From Alphaproteobacteria bacterium (lineage in GTDB: Bacteria; Pseudomonadota; Alphaproteobacteria; UBA11222): a DNA stretch of 40,907 nucleotides. The stretch lies in contig JAUSQH010000229.1 of assembly GCA_030652895.1 (NCBI GenBank), positions 1 to 40,907 of the forward strand, in the 5' to 3' direction. The notes beneath the pieces were generated by a model. It did no database searches, had not been told where the DNA came from, and saw only the letters and a program-made list of their open reading frames with translations. The position numbers and the translations under genes are program-made. Positions 8,038 through 16,326 of this stretch are shown here, in pieces. How positions within the stretch are numbered: position 1 is the first letter of the stretch; every line of letters starts with the position of its first letter.

Positions 8038-8146
8038 GCCCACTATCTTGTGGAAATCTAATTTTTATCCACAAAATGTTGTTGCGCATTTTTCACTATC
8101 GCCTAGTCTTGGTGGTCCCTGGGGAAAGGGACACTAGATGTTGTGA
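8038..8146 (+). promoter_or_regulatory. four NrdR-box-like sites at exact 31-bp spacing
   Basis: Four 16-bp segments resemble the NrdR box acaCwAtATaTwGtgt: 8038-8053 (gccCACTATCTTGtgg), 8069-8084 (ccaCAAAATGTTGttg), 8100-8115 (cgcCTAGTCTTGGtgg, weakest) and 8131-8146 (acaCTAGATGTTGtga, best). Each starts exactly 31 bp after the one before, about three helical turns. Pairs of NrdR boxes spaced about 31-32 bp are the known arrangement for this ATP/dATP-sensing repressor of ribonucleotide reductase genes. Their place directly ahead of nrdJ supports NrdR control. The third site is degenerate and may not bind on its own. Confidence 0.6.
8065..8073 (+). promoter_or_regulatory. DnaA box (TTATCCACA)
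   Basis: Exact match to the strongest DnaA box form, 36 bp downstream of the first one and in the same orientation. It overlaps the second NrdR-like site (8069-8084), so DnaA and NrdR could compete. A poorer inverted match (TGTGGAAAT, 2 mismatches) lies at 8051-8059 between the two. Confidence 0.55.
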
Positions 8147-8152
8147 TCATTA

Positions 8153-8183
8153 CAAAAGCGATACAGGTTATCTCAAGCTTTTG
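8153..8183 (+). promoter_or_regulatory. nrdJ 5' leader hairpin
   Basis: CAAAAGC (8153-8159) and GCTTTTG (8177-8183) form a perfect 7-bp stem with a 17-nt loop, just downstream of the last NrdR-like site. Further on, CCCC within 8198-8203 can pair with GGGG (8234-8237) just upstream of the nrdJ ATG at 8245, which would cover the ribosome-binding region. This may be a cis-regulatory leader; the ligand, if any, is unknown. No cobalamin riboswitch core was recognised. Confidence 0.35.
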
Positions 8184-8244
8184 TGCAGGCAACACGGCCC
8201 CCCGATCCAGACCAGTCATAAACGCAGTAAATTGGGGCGAAAAT

Positions 8245-11200
8245 ATGCGCGTGAAGCGTCACTATACGGTCGAAGGCCAATCTCCATACGAAGGCATTGC
8301 GTTTCGCACCACCAATAGCGAAATTCGTAACCCCGATGGTTCCGTTGTATTCTATCTGCAGGGAATCAGCGTCCCCGCAAGCTGGAGCCAGGTCGCGTGT
8401 GACGTTCTGGCGCAAAAATATTTCCGCAAGGCCGGGGTGCCCGCCGAACTTCGCCCCGTCGAGGAAGCGGACGTTCCGGGCTGGCTATGGCGGCGTGCCG
8501 CCGACGACACCGCGCTGGAGCGTATTGACCCCAGCAAACGTTTTGGGCCTGAGATGCAGGCTTGTCAGGTGTTTGACCGGCTGGCCGGCGCGTGGACCTA
8601 CTGGGGGTGGAAAGGCGGCTATTTTGATGCCGAATCGGACGCCCGCGCTTTTTATGATGAACACCGCTATATGCTGGCGAAGCAGATGTGCGCGCCGAAC
8701 AGCCCGCAATGGTTCAACACCGGCCTGCACTGGGCCTATGGCATTGATGGGCCAGCGCAGGGGCATTTCTACGTCGATCATACCACCGGAGAGGTGCACC
8801 GCTCCCGCAGCGCCTATGAGCGTCCCCAACCCCATGCCTGTTTCATCCAGAGCGTCAGTGACGATCTGGTGAACGAAGGCGGCATTATGGACCTGTGGGT
8901 TCGTGAAGCCCGCCTGTTCAAATATGGCTCTGGCACGGGCTCCAACTTCTCCGCATTGCGCGGCGAAAATGAATCGCTTTCCGGGGGTGGCAAGTCCTCC
9001 GGCCTGATGAGCTTTTTGCGCATCGGCGACCGCGCGGCCGGGGCCATCAAGTCGGGTGGCACCACACGGCGCGCCGCCAAGATGGTGATCGTCGATGCGG
9101 ATCACCCGGATATCGAGACATTCATTGACTGGAAAATGCTCGAAGAGCAAAAAGTGGCGGCGCTGGTTTCCGGATCCAAGCTGCTTGATAAACATCTCAA
9201 CGCCATCGTCCGCGCCTGCGTCAATTGCAGCAGCGACGGCGACGAATGCTTTGATGCGAAAAAGAACCCGGCGCTGCGTCAGGAAATCCGCAACGCCCGC
9301 GCCATGATGGTGCCGGAAAATTATATTCAGCGCGCGGTGCAATTTGCCCGTCAGGGACATAAGCGGATCGATTTCCCAACCTTCGACACAGATTGGGATT
9401 CCGAAGCCTATTTGACTGTGTCCGGGCAAAACTCCAATAATTCCGTACGGGTAACGGACGAGTTTCTGAAAGCAGTTGAAGAAGATCAGGAGTGGTCATT
9501 GACCCGCCGCACAGATGGCGTTGTGACCAAAACCCTGCCCGCACGTAAGCTGTGGGAGCGTATTGGCGAGGCTGCATGGGCGTCCGCCGACCCGGGGCTG
9601 CAATTTCACACGACCATCAATGACTGGCACACCTGCCCGGTCAGCGGGCCGATTCGCGCCTCTAATCCGTGCTCGGAATATATGTTTCTGGATGATACGG
9701 CGTGCAATCTCGCCTCGCTCAATCTGATGCAGTTTCAGGATGGCGCCGGCGCGTTTGATGTTGAGGGTTTCTCGCATGCCGCGTCGCTGTGGACCATGGT
9801 GCTGGAAATTTCAGTGATGATGGCGCAGTTCCCGTCCCAGCGCATCGCCGAGCTGTCCTACATCTATCGCACGCTGGGGCTTGGCTTCGCAAATCTTGGC
9901 GGCTTGCTGATGGGTATGGGGCTTGCGTATGACAGCGCCCAGGGGCGCGCGATTGCCGGTGGTATTTCCGCGCTGATGACCGGCGTTTCCTACGAAACTT
10001 CCGCAATGATGGCGCGCGAACTGGGTGCTTTCCCAGGCTATGCGCGCAATGCGGACGCGATGCTGCGGGTTATGCGCAATCATCAGCGGGCAGCGCATGG
10101 CGAAACCGGCGGTTATGAACAACTGCAAACTCTGCCAGTGCCACTGGACGCCGCCAGTTGCCCGGATCAAGCGCTGATCGCCGCCGCACGGCTTGCCTGG
10201 GACCGGGCCGTGACTTTGGGTGAGGCCCATGGCTATCGCAATGCACAGGCCAGCGTTATTGCCCCTACAGGCACGATCGGCCTGGTCATGGATTGCGACA
10301 CGACCGGAATCGAACCGGATTTTGCCCTGGTCAAGTTCAAGAAGCTGGCCGGCGGCGGGTATTTCAAAATTATCAACCAGACGGTGCCGCCCGCATTGCA
10401 GGTGCTTGGCTATAGCCAGCCAGAAATCGACGCCATTATTGATTATGCGGTTGGCCGGGGAACGCTGGATGGTGCGCCGGGCGTCAATCACGATACGCTG
10501 CGTGCTCGCGGCTTTGGTGACGCACAATTGGCCACCGTCGAAGCCGGGTTGGATGCGGCCTTCGAAATCAAGTTCGTCTTCAACAAATGGTCTCTGGGCG
10601 AAGAGTTCTGCACAGACGTTCTGGGCTTCAGCAGGGAACAGCTCGAAGACATGAGCTTCAACATGCTATCGGAACTCGGTTTCACCCACCGTGAAATTGA
10701 GGCGGCCAATCTGCATTGCTGCGGCACCATGACACTGGAAGGCGCACCTGGACTGAAAGACGAACATCTGCCTGTATTTGACTGCGCCAATCCGTGTGGC
10801 CGCATCGGCAAGCGTTATCTGAGCGTCGATAGCCATATTGAGATGATGGCGGCCTGCCAGCCATTCATTTCCGGCGCAATCTCCAAGACCATCAACATGC
10901 CCAATAACGCAACCATCGAGGAATGCACCCGCGCCTATATGAAGTCCTGGCGTCTGGGGATCAAGGCCAACGCCCTGTACCGCGACGGTTCCAAACTGAG
11001 CCAACCGCTGAATGCGCAAATCCTCGACAATGACGCCGACACCGCGCAGGAAACTGCGCAAACCATTATCGAAGCCCCAGCGGCCACGCGCGCGCAACTT
11101 GTCGCCGAGCAACTGGCGGTGCGCACAATGGAACTTGAGAAGAAAAATGTTGAGCGCCGCCGCCTTCCACATCGCCGCAAGGGCTATACACAAAAGGCGA

Positions 11201-11907
11201 CCGTCGGCGGACACAAGGTCTATTTGCGCACTGGTGAATATGAAGATGGCAAACTGGGTGAAATCTTCATCGATATGCACAAGGAAGGCGCTGCCTTCCG
11301 CAGCCTGATGAATAATTACGCCATCGCAATTTCCATTGCTCTGCAATATGGCGTCCCGCTGGAAGAATTTGTCGACGCCTTTACCTTCACCCGTTTTGAG
11401 CCGGCCGGCATGGTGCAGGGGAATGAGGTAATCAAAAGCGCCACATCTATTGTTGATTATGTGTTCCGGGAACTGGCTATCTCCTATCTGGGCCGTGGCG
11501 ATCTGGCGCATGTGGAACCCAATGAATACCGCTTTGACGCCATGGGTACCGGTGCGGAGGAAGTCGCCGGCCAGATGCAAAAGGTTACCAGCACCGGTTT
11601 CGTGCGCAACCGCCTCGTCGTGTTGCCCGGCGGCGCCGACGTGCCGGTTGCCGAACAGGAAGAAGATATCAAGTCCACCCTGGTGGGTGAGATGCGCACC
11701 GGCACAGGCCCCATGGTTAGCGCTGAGAGCTTTGTATTGAGCACAGCCGTAACAAATGGCGGTAGTACGCAAACCAGTCTGCTGATGGAGGCGCGGGTTA
11801 AAGGTTACGAAGGAGAAAGCTGCGGCGAATGCGGTAATTTCACGCTGGTGCGTAACGGCACCTGTATGAAATGCAATACCTGCGGAGCCACGAACGGCTG
11901 TTCATGA
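8245..11907 (+). CDS. nrdJ: adenosylcobalamin-dependent (class II) ribonucleotide reductase
   Basis: 1220 aa, the long form typical of alphaproteobacteria. It reduces ribonucleotides to deoxyribonucleotides using a radical made from coenzyme B12, so it works with or without oxygen. Visible features: '[18 protein letters not shown]', the radical site N-x-C-x-E as Asn474/Cys476/Glu478, and redox cysteines Cys199 and Cys487 (Cys487 lies 11 residues after the radical Cys, as in other class II enzymes). '[20 protein letters not shown]' is also present. The C-terminus is cysteine-rich: C1193, C1196, C1207, C1210, C1213, C1219, probably the thiol relay or a zinc-ribbon-like tail. ATG 8245 is chosen because homology starts there; the frame is open back to a GTG at 8143 inside an NrdR-like site. 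Monocistronic, with its own terminator. Confidence 0.95.
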   Translation: MRVKRHYTVEGQSPYEGIAFRTTNSEIRNPDGSVVFYLQGISVPASWSQVACDVLAQKYFRKAGVPAELRPVEEADVPGWLWRRAADDTALERIDPSKRFGPEMQACQVFDRLAGAWTYWGWKGGYFDAESDARAFYDEHRYMLAKQMCAPNSPQWFNTGLHWAYGIDGPAQGHFYVDHTTGEVHRSRSAYERPQPHACFIQSVSDDLVNEGGIMDLWVREARLFKYGSGTGSNFSALRGENESLSGGGKSSGLMSFLRIGDRAAGAIKSGGTTRRAAKMVIVDADHPDIETFIDWKMLEEQKVAALVSGSKLLDKHLNAIVRACVNCSSDGDECFDAKKNPALRQEIRNARAMMVPENYIQRAVQFARQGHKRIDFPTFDTDWDSEAYLTVSGQNSNNSVRVTDEFLKAVEEDQEWSLTRRTDGVVTKTLPARKLWERIGEAAWASADPGLQFHTTINDWHTCPVSGPIRASNPCSEYMFLDDTACNLASLNLMQFQDGAGAFDVEGFSHAASLWTMVLEISVMMAQFPSQRIAELSYIYRTLGLGFANLGGLLMGMGLAYDSAQGRAIAGGISALMTGVSYETSAMMARELGAFPGYARNADAMLRVMRNHQRAAHGETGGYEQLQTLPVPLDAASCPDQALIAAARLAWDRAVTLGEAHGYRNAQASVIAPTGTIGLVMDCDTTGIEPDFALVKFKKLAGGGYFKIINQTVPPALQVLGYSQPEIDAIIDYAVGRGTLDGAPGVNHDTLRARGFGDAQLATVEAGLDAAFEIKFVFNKWSLGEEFCTDVLGFSREQLEDMSFNMLSELGFTHREIEAANLHCCGTMTLEGAPGLKDEHLPVFDCANPCGRIGKRYLSVDSHIEMMAACQPFISGAISKTINMPNNATIEECTRAYMKSWRLGIKANALYRDGSKLSQPLNAQILDNDADTAQETAQTIIEAPAATRAQLVAEQLAVRTMELEKKNVERRRLPHRRKGYTQKATVGGHKVYLRTGEYEDGKLGEIFIDMHKEGAAFRSLMNNYAIAISIALQYGVPLEEFVDAFTFTRFEPAGMVQGNEVIKSATSIVDYVFRELAISYLGRGDLAHVEPNEYRFDAMGTGAEEVAGQMQKVTSTGFVRNRLVVLPGGADVPVAEQEEDIKSTLVGEMRTGTGPMVSAESFVLSTAVTNGGSTQTSLLMEARVKGYEGESCGECGNFTLVRNGTCMKCNTCGATNGCS

Positions 11908-11931
11908 AAGAACCATTTTCTAAGGAGTTAT

Positions 11932-12028
11932 AGGGAAACCGCCAGTTAGTTGCGTTGCGTACCTCCGAATAGTCATCGGAGTCTTCCCTGCTGAAAACTG
12001 GGGCCGTGCGTGCACGGCCCCTTTTTTT
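11932..12028 (+). ncRNA. candidate structured RNA ending in an intrinsic terminator
   Basis: Between nrdJ and the acyltransferase gene, AGGGAA (11932-11937) pairs with TTCCCT (11984-11989). This encloses CTCCGA/TCGGAG (11963-11968/11976-11981, 7-nt loop) and a 25-nt single-stranded-looking segment with a GTTGC repeat. The terminator hairpin follows. A closed stem, an inner hairpin and a terminator form the layout of many small RNAs and riboswitch-type leaders. It could be a 3'-UTR-derived sRNA of nrdJ, an independent sRNA, or a transcription attenuator for the gene at 12076. The inner stem contains CCTCC, a possible anti-Shine-Dalgarno sequence. No known family was recognised. Confidence 0.35.
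12000..12028 (+). terminator. strong rho-independent terminator after nrdJ
   Basis: GGGGCCGTGC (12000-12009) and GCACGGCCCC (12012-12021) form a GC-rich 10-bp inverted repeat, with at least 8 bp usable around a realistic loop, followed directly by seven T residues (12022-12028). It should end nrdJ transcription. It lies 47 nt upstream of the next start codon, so that gene needs its own promoter or readthrough. Confidence 0.85.
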
Positions 12029-12075
12029 GTTCCCCGATTAACCCGGTATTCATCTTGTTCATCCATTCTTTACCT

Positions 12076-13308
12076 ATGCAGGATGGAGCATCACAAAATT
12101 CCGGGTTACAGGTGTTCGTCGCGCGCGATGAGGAAGAGCGCCGACGTATTTATCGTTTCCGTTATCGCGTGAAGGTAGAGCAATTGGGCGCCGATCCGCC
12201 TTATGCGGATCATCGCGCCAAGCTTCTATGTGATCCGCTGGATGCCCCGGCCAGACAGATATATGTCGCCCAATCCAAAGGCCATGAACTGGTCGCCGCG
12301 GCGCGCCTGAATACCGGTCTGGCCGACAACAACCTCTCCGAAATAACCCGGCTTGAGGGATTCGGTTCCTTTCGCGAGTTCGGCGTCGATTCCCTGTCAC
12401 TTAGCGGTCAACTGGTGATCGCTCCAAAATGGACCAGCAGCAAAGCGGCGTCATTGGCGCTCAGCGCCATATATAAACTTGCCCGCCAGGGCGGCAGCCG
12501 TTTCGATTTCAGTCAATGCTCGCCCGCGCTGGTACCTCTGTATCAGCGGCTAGGTTATCGCCGGTTTCGCGAGAACTTCATGGATGACGCGCTTGGGTAT
12601 CAGGTGCCGCTGGTAATGGTGACGGAAGATTACCAGCATCTTGCGCGGGTTAATTCACCTCTGATCAACATCGCGCGCAGTATGAACAACCCGCCAGAGA
12701 CGGGTAACTGGTTCGCACGCGGCTTTCCCGAATACGCGCTTGCACCAGTCGAAGTCGCGATGGAGGATGACGAATTCTGGCATTTCCTGGCCAGGAAGTT
12801 AAATCAACTACCCACGGCGGGCATCCCTTTGTTGGAGGGGTTGAACTACACGGAAGCTCTTTCCTTTATCCGCGCTGGATCGGTGCTGCATTGCCGCAAA
12901 AATACGCCCATAGTGAAGGCAGGCCAGATGGGCCGCGAAATGTTCGTTATTTTATCAGGTGACGTAAAAGTTCTGGCGGGACCGGACAAAGCCGAAGTAG
13001 CGCACCTTAAACGCGGTGACATATTTGGCGAACTGGCCTATCTGTCAGAAGTGCCGCGTACCGCTGATGTGGTGACCACGGATGATGTGGAACTGCTGGT
13101 GCTGAGCCAGGAGATCGTGCGCCGCATTATGGAAAAGATGCCCGCCATCGCCGCGCGTGTGCTGTTTAACCTGTCGCTTATCCTGTGTGCGCGCCTTGGC
13201 CAATCAACACGCGACCTGGTGACCGCCACGTCATTGCCCGTTGCGCCTGACGAGGATGAGCGGGCAACTCTGCCAGACGGCATCGCCAGCGGCGCCAGTC
13301 AGCGCTGA
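12076..13308 (+). CDS. N-acyl amino acid synthase/autoinducer-synthase-like acyltransferase fused to a cyclic-nucleotide-binding domain
   Basis: 410 aa, two domains. Residues about 12-190 have the GNAT-like fold pattern of FeeM/LuxI-type acyltransferases: 'RIYRFRYRVKVEQLG' (Arg/aromatic helix), acidic 'DPPYADH', 'AAARL', then 'SLSGQLVIAPKWTSSKAASL' with the acyl-donor-binding region. Residues about 265-375 form a CNB domain with 'GREMFVILSGDVKVL' and a phosphate-binding cassette FGELAYLSEVPRTADV (317-332), including the Arg that contacts the cyclic phosphate, so binding looks intact. No HTH is present, so this is not a Crp-type regulator. It is probably an acyltransferase controlled by cAMP or another nucleotide; substrate unknown. 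ATG 12076 is used because earlier in-frame codons fall in the terminator. Transcribed alone. Confidence 0.72.
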   Translation: MQDGASQNSGLQVFVARDEEERRRIYRFRYRVKVEQLGADPPYADHRAKLLCDPLDAPARQIYVAQSKGHELVAAARLNTGLADNNLSEITRLEGFGSFREFGVDSLSLSGQLVIAPKWTSSKAASLALSAIYKLARQGGSRFDFSQCSPALVPLYQRLGYRRFRENFMDDALGYQVPLVMVTEDYQHLARVNSPLINIARSMNNPPETGNWFARGFPEYALAPVEVAMEDDEFWHFLARKLNQLPTAGIPLLEGLNYTEALSFIRAGSVLHCRKNTPIVKAGQMGREMFVILSGDVKVLAGPDKAEVAHLKRGDIFGELAYLSEVPRTADVVTTDDVELLVLSQEIVRRIMEKMPAIAARVLFNLSLILCARLGQSTRDLVTATSLPVAPDEDERATLPDGIASGASQR

Positions 13309-13322
13309 TCACGCCCCCATCC

Positions 13323-14048
13323 CTATTGCGGCCGCTGAAACACGCCAACAATGCTAAGGCCGGGCAACAGCGGCAGCATGTCAAATAAAGCGATCAGCGG
13401 GATGAGCGCGTTGATAAATTTCAGTTGCGCTGGCGAAAACGTTTTTGAAAAGTTGGTTTTGTTCTTATTCTTGAACCTGTAGACAAGGCCGCCAACCGGA
13501 TTAATCTGGCTAAGGCGGATAGTGCGCAAATTGGACGCTTGCGCCAACATGCTTAACCTATCCGCATCATAGCGGCGGAAATGCCCGGAGGCCTGATCCA
13601 TTTCGGAATAAAGCGCACTTCGCGCGGGCACTTTTACGATCAAATACCCGCCCGGCTTCACTATCCCGGCTGCTTTAGAAAAAAACTCAGCGTCATCGGC
13701 GAAGTGCTCAAGCACATCCATCACGATAACGGCGTCCCCCTGCAAACCTGACAGTTCCTGCCAATCTCCACAAAGATCAGCCTGTATCGTGCGGACCTGC
13801 TTGGCCGGGTATTGACTGCTTACGCGACGCAGCAATTCCTCATTATAGTCAACCGCAATGACTCGGGCCGCCTTGTTCAGGCAGATATTGATACCAAGCC
13901 CCGCTCCACACCCGAGCTCAATGACATCGCCTCGCAAAAAATTTTCGAATTTCCCGTAAGTCCAGGCAAAATAGTTGGGTAGCATCTCCATATGGCTCTG
14001 GGCTTCATGATAGGTCCGGTTGCCGCTCTCAATTTCCGAATTACCCAT
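13323..14048 (-). CDS. class I SAM-dependent methyltransferase in the glycan island
   Basis: 241 aa. Motif I VIELGCGAG is at residues 42-50, followed by 'VIAVDYNEELL', 'AVIVMDVLEHFADD' and 'IVKPGGYLIVKVPA'. It belongs to the Methyltransf_11/23-like group often found beside glycosyltransferases. The C-terminal region is hydrophobic (about residues 215-235) and could touch the membrane. It is downstream of gtrA by 37 nt in the same direction and probably acts with the GT2/GtrA pair on a lipid-linked or surface sugar. The substrate cannot be told from sequence. Confidence 0.75.
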   Translation of the reverse strand: MGNSEIESGNRTYHEAQSHMEMLPNYFAWTYGKFENFLRGDVIELGCGAGLGINICLNKAARVIAVDYNEELLRRVSSQYPAKQVRTIQADLCGDWQELSGLQGDAVIVMDVLEHFADDAEFFSKAAGIVKPGGYLIVKVPARSALYSEMDQASGHFRRYDADRLSMLAQASNLRTIRLSQINPVGGLVYRFKNKNKTNFSKTFSPAQLKFINALIPLIALFDMLPLLPGLSIVGVFQRPQ

Positions 14049-14085
14049 ATTTACCTAACACAAGAATTAGCCCCCCGAAGATTCC

Positions 14086-14490
14086 TCATTCACTTTCGGC
14101 AGCATGCGCACGAAAAACATAAATTCGGTTAACAATAAATTTGAAAATCAGAGAAGTAAACATAATGATAATAAGCGCTACTGTGTAGTAAACATGTAAT
14201 AACGTATGTAAAACTAAAAATGCTAAATACTCGCTTACCCTGAAAGCTATGCTTGTGAAGACATAGCGGACAGCTTGCCCTTTTGCACCACTTTTTGCTT
14301 CAAAAACATAATAACGGGTAGTAAGAAAATTAATGACAAAAGCCACGCTTAACGCGATCGCTACAGAGGTTTCTACTTCGACAGAAAATACCTCGTGCAG
14401 TAATACGGGCATTCCAAGAGTGAATACTGCGCTCACACCAGTCATCAACAGATAGCGGAATATCTGTAGCAATGTCACACGACTAGCCAT
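14086..14490 (-). CDS. GtrA family membrane protein
   Basis: 134 aa with four predicted membrane helices, the standard GtrA layout: 'LLQIFRYLLMTGVSAVFTLG', 'VAIALSVAFVINFLTTRYYVF', 'SEYLAFLVLHTLL' and 'VALIIIMFTSLIFKFIVNRIYVF'. GtrA proteins are thought to flip or present polyprenyl-phosphate sugars for surface glycan decoration. The gene lies 6 nt after the GT2 gene, the usual bactoprenol glucosylation pairing. Base composition is visibly more A+T-rich than the housekeeping genes around it, hinting at a different history. Confidence 0.82.
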   Translation of the reverse strand: MASRVTLLQIFRYLLMTGVSAVFTLGMPVLLHEVFSVEVETSVAIALSVAFVINFLTTRYYVFEAKSGAKGQAVRYVFTSIAFRVSEYLAFLVLHTLLHVYYTVALIIIMFTSLIFKFIVNRIYVFRAHAAESE

Positions 14491-14496
14491 ATCAGG

Positions 14497-15378
14497 CTAA
14501 TCTGCGGCGCGTTTGTCGATCATGTCCGCAATCAGGGCGAACATTCCGGTATTAAAGGCGAACAACAATAGCATTATTGTCTTGTCGGTAAGATTTTCCA
14601 ATTCAAAAATATCGTAGGCAAGGCTGGCCATTGCGGCCAACATAAGTAACAAGGCGAACGGCCCAATGACCCGGAGTGGCGCAAAATAAGTTCCAGTCCG
14701 CAAGATCAGCATCAGGAATCTCAGCGTATCGCGGATCGGTTTGATTTTGGAGTTCCCCACCCGCTCGTGATAATCGATCGGGGCAAACATCACTCTTCTG
14801 TGGGTCGTCAGCAGGGCCAGGGTGATCGTCAGTGTAAAGCTGAATGTGTTGGGTAAAATTCCCATAAACCGCTCGGCCACGTCACGGCGAAACACGCGCA
14901 TTCCGGAATTGATGTCCGGAATATTTTTCCGCGCGATCCAGGAAGCCCAGGCGCGCAAAAATATTTTGGGCAGCGCCCGGACCTTTGAGTAAGTGACATT
15001 GTCACCTGTGCGCGCGCCAACCACCATATCGTAATTGCGGCACATTTCGATGAGATCTGGGATGCGTTCGTTGGGATAGGTTCCGTCGGCGTCCGTAATT
15101 ACGATGTATTCAGCCAACGTATTCCGGATGCCCGTTTTTAGCGCCGCGCCATAGCCAAGATTATTATCATGCGTCACAACCCGAAGCGCGGTGTCCTCCT
15201 TCTGTATTTTCTCAAGAACGGCAGCGGTGCCATCCGACGACCCATCATTGACAATGATCAGCTCATAATCCGCCACTGCGGACATCGCCTTGCGGATATG
15301 TTGAATAGTGTCCGCTACGCCATCTTCTTCATTGTAGGCAGGAACGATGACTGCCGCAGAAAGCGGTGAATTATTCAT
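14497..15378 (-). CDS. GT2 glycosyltransferase, polyprenyl-phosphate sugar synthase type
   Basis: 293 aa. A GT-A domain opens with VIVPAYNEE (10-18), has 'IIVNDGSSDGT' and the nucleotide-sugar/metal site DAD (96-98) in 'VITDADGTYP'. Two C-terminal membrane helices (about 233-253 and 261-281) anchor it. The pattern is that of dolichol-phosphate mannose synthase/bactoprenol glucosyltransferase-like enzymes that put a sugar on undecaprenyl phosphate at the cytoplasmic face. It is followed directly by gtrA. A second GT2 gene upstream (15512-16326) is decayed, so this is the only intact copy here. Confidence 0.85.
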   Translation of the reverse strand: MNNSPLSAAVIVPAYNEEDGVADTIQHIRKAMSAVADYELIIVNDGSSDGTAAVLEKIQKEDTALRVVTHDNNLGYGAALKTGIRNTLAEYIVITDADGTYPNERIPDLIEMCRNYDMVVGARTGDNVTYSKVRALPKIFLRAWASWIARKNIPDINSGMRVFRRDVAERFMGILPNTFSFTLTITLALLTTHRRVMFAPIDYHERVGNSKIKPIRDTLRFLMLILRTGTYFAPLRVIGPFALLLMLAAMASLAYDIFELENLTDKTIMLLLFAFNTGMFALIADMIDKRAAD

Positions 15379-15511
15379 TTTACGACAGGCCCCCGCCTAA
15401 TAGAAATTGCCAAACCGGAAGGCGCCGCAACCGGCGTATCAATAACACACCTGACTATACGTCACACGCCACCCCATATCATTGGAACATGATTTATGAT
15501 CAACGAATATT

Positions 15512-16326
15512 TCATTGATTCTCCACAGCGCCGGTTAGAAAAAAACAGACCTTTGCACTGTTAACCGGTTTCTTTTGCGATTCATTAGCGTCCATTACTT
15601 TTCGCCCCGCCACAAGTCCCACAAGGCAGGTTAAAAAACCCGTCATGGAAAGAATCGCACCCAGGTCAGGCGACTGAATATGACCACCACCTGCTCCGAT
15701 CATATAGTAATACAAAAACTTCAAAATAGGTACAAGGCCGGTTGTGAGCAGTATGCTTCCCGGGAAGGAAATAACCGTCATTTTCTTGCCGGCCTAGATT
15801 AGCATTTCCGTTGTGTAACTACACGAAGAAACAATATTGATCTGCAACGCAGCATCACGCGAAATCGCCCGAAAGCCGTTTACCGCATCCGGAATATCAA
15901 CACCAGACAGGCTTCGAGTCGCCAGACCTCTCATTTTTGCAAGGCCTTTTTACGGGAGAAAAATGCCGACATCCCCGGTTTTCCGGCCACCGACGACCAG
16001 GTCCGCTGTACCATCAAGAATAGGCTGGATAAGATCCGGAATATCCCAGCCGGAATATTGGTTATCGCCATCGGCGTTGACAATAATGTCAACGCCTAAA
16101 TGCAAGCAGCGGTCAAGGCCCGCGCCAAACCCACGTTCTGTTTATTCTTGACCATGTGTTCGACGCCCAATTCGCGCGCCACCGAAAGTTTTCTATCGGT
16201 TGAGCCGTCGTCAATAATTAGAATCTCCACCTTATCGATCCGGGGAATAGAACGCGGAATATCCCGCACCGTCTGAGGCAAGGAGTGCTCTTCGTTGTAG
16301 CAGGGAATTTGTACGATCAGCTTCAT
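15512..16326 (-). pseudogene. decayed GT2 glycosyltransferase gene with C-terminal membrane domain
   Basis: The minus strand encodes a recognisable GT2 protein broken in several places. The start is good (ATG 16326, [19 protein letters not shown], then [11 protein letters not shown]). At about 16113-16117 the frame shifts: 'NVGLARAL' runs into a stop, while another frame continues '[22 protein letters not shown]'. That frame reaches a TAA (15950-15952) and, after 'GVDIPDAVNGFRAISRD', a TAG (15794-15796). Then 'AGKKMTVISFP' jumps straight to the membrane tail 'LKFLYYYMIGAGGGHIQS', so roughly 45 codons of the usual sequence are missing. The 5' and 3' pieces alone would read as 76- and 89-residue ORFs but are fragments of one gene. 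Confidence 0.85.

Noticed and set aside
8143-8244. Longer nrdJ reading frame from GTG 8143
   Set aside because: The extra 34 residues are not conserved in NrdJ, and the GTG lies inside the best NrdR-like site, which must be promoter DNA.
7787-8244. Chromosomal origin of replication
   Set aside because: Only two good DnaA boxes are present and the flanking genes are not the usual origin neighbours; kept as a finding, not called as a feature.
8146-8244. Cobalamin riboswitch before nrdJ
   Set aside because: No B12 box or the multi-helix core can be seen; the leader is too short.
12010-12075. Upstream start for the acyltransferase-CNB gene
   Set aside because: The GTG at 12010 lies within the terminator hairpin; homology begins after ATG 12076.
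15512-15781. Independent 89-residue small membrane protein
   Set aside because: It matches the C-terminal membrane tail of GT2 glycosyltransferases and is in frame with upstream GT2 fragments, so it is part of the pseudogene.
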